Notes under the pieces: generated by a model
The model's input: only the letters and a program-made list of their open reading frames with translations
What the model was told of the DNA's origin: nothing
Database searches by the model: none
Shown: in pieces, positions 62,933 through 64,000 of the stretch
Position numbering within the stretch: position 1 is the stretch's first letter
Layout of the letters: every line of letters begins with the position of its first letter
NCBI GenBank assembly: GCA_036244855.1
Contig: BQKZ01000679.1
Coordinates: forward strand, 46,793 to 110,792
Reading direction: 5' to 3'
DNA from: Temnopleurus reevesii
Lineage: Eukaryota; Echinodermata; Echinoidea; Temnopleuroida; Temnopleuridae
DNA: 64,000 nucleotides
Program-made: the position numbers and the translations under genes

Positions 62933-64000
62933 CGTGCTTCACGACACTGTATACCAATCCTATAAATGGACAAAATGTATACAGCACAATAAGAAAATAA
63001 AAACATTTAAGTGTGCCATAAACTAAGAAAAAAAATCTGACCATTTCTTATGTGAACTGTTCAAGTCAAATCTGCTTTTGCTTCACAATTTCATTTTTGC
63101 GGTTATGGATTTGCTATGCTCTACTTTGTTTTGCACTCATAAAATGCATCATGGTATTATTATAATGATTTTAGATAGCTATTACTCTCTAGATCGTGTT
63201 CACTCTTAAAATATTGGGTACAATCTGAGTCCAAAATGATGGTGGTTATGATCGTGCATGTCTTTCAGTCCTTAGATGGATCATTTCAAACTATTCGGAA
63301 ATTGAAAAAAAATAAAAGTCTGAATATTCCAACCAACCTAAGCTCAATGAAATATATTCAACCAAACTTATCAAGAAACAAAACAACGAGAGTAAAAAGG
63401 AAGAAAGAAATTAACATAATCTAACCAACTATTTTGGGGGTATATTCTATTAATTTTGGGCCAACGTTCTAAGATAGTATTCTTAAAATAAAATGAACCA
63501 TTTTTTAAAAATAATTTCGTTAAAAAAAGTTCTTAATTTCAAAGTACCCAGATATTGTCTTTTCAATAGGTACAATACTGTCATACCCACAGTTTACCCA
63601 ATATTTCTAAGAGTGTACATTTATTATATCTTGTCATGCACCGCGTCCATTTTTTATTTTGTTTTCGTTTCAACTTTCGTCCACACCTTAGCTTACGTCA
63701 TATTTCTCTTCTCATCGTCTATGGCACTGTAGAATTCACTGCGTTGTGTTTCCATGGTAACAGCGGATTCTGCAGTGCCATTGCATGATGGGTAGACCAT
63801 TCGTGTGAGTTGTGTGACGTGTTTCCTGCAAGCATCCATCACCAACATCTCATCTGCTTTCTTCATTTTGACCCGCACCATTTATTTATTTCCTTTTTGC
63901 GTTCACCAAGTTTGCCGTTTTTTCTTTGAATTATTTGTTTGCGTTTTGCAGTGATTTTTGTTCGCTTTCTTTTTGTAGTATTTTTTTTTTTTTTTTTTTT

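Overview
This is an AT-rich (about one third GC by eye), intron- and repeat-rich animal genome segment. It is most likely from an echinoderm, probably a sea urchin. The reasons are the overall texture, many short palindromic DNA transposons, a tRNA-derived SINE family, an L2/CR1-type LINE, and a histone-type 3' signal whose downstream element (CAAGAAAGA) is the form classically described for sea urchin histone genes. The species assignment is inference. Most long open frames here are simple-sequence or random AT-rich frames and are not genes.

The one securely identified gene is the 3' end of an L1-family neural cell adhesion molecule (neuroglian / L1CAM / NrCAM type) on the + strand. Four exons join in phase: 16023-16187 (second half of a fibronectin type III domain), 17964-18098 (transmembrane segment), 18695-18782 (juxtamembrane cytoplasmic region) and 19539-19755 (ankyrin-binding FIGQY motif, then a C-terminal STFV that fits a class I PDZ ligand). 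The Ig domains and the other FN3 domains must lie upstream of this window or behind a large intron.

Region by region. 1-16 kb: no confident exons, but CT/CA simple repeats, two SINE copies (6.1 and 9.5 kb), a tandem duplication of about 345 bp (10.7-11.4 kb) and a smaller one (14.3-14.5 kb). 16-21.4 kb: the L1-family gene, with a fold-back element in its first visible intron carrying a histone mRNA stem-loop and downstream element on the minus strand, and two fold-back MITEs in and after the gene. 24.4-27.3 kb: a layered region with a duplicated flank around a GAT array, a small palindromic element, then a 5'-truncated, frameshifted L2/CR1-type retrotransposon. 27.7-28.4 kb: a 585-base assembly gap inside a CT microsatellite. 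28.8-45 kb: mostly transposon-derived DNA, including one element carrying clustered AGGTCA nuclear-receptor half-sites (30.3-30.75 kb), several TA/TTAA-flanked MITEs and a third SINE copy. 52.7-53.9 kb: a more GC- and CpG-rich stretch that looks like a promoter and 5' leader, ending in a short candidate first coding exon (53869-53895). It can be joined in phase to a well-bordered 42-base exon at 61201-61242, suggesting the 5' end of a second + strand gene that I cannot identify.

No tRNA, rRNA, CRISPR array or bacterial-type operon was seen.
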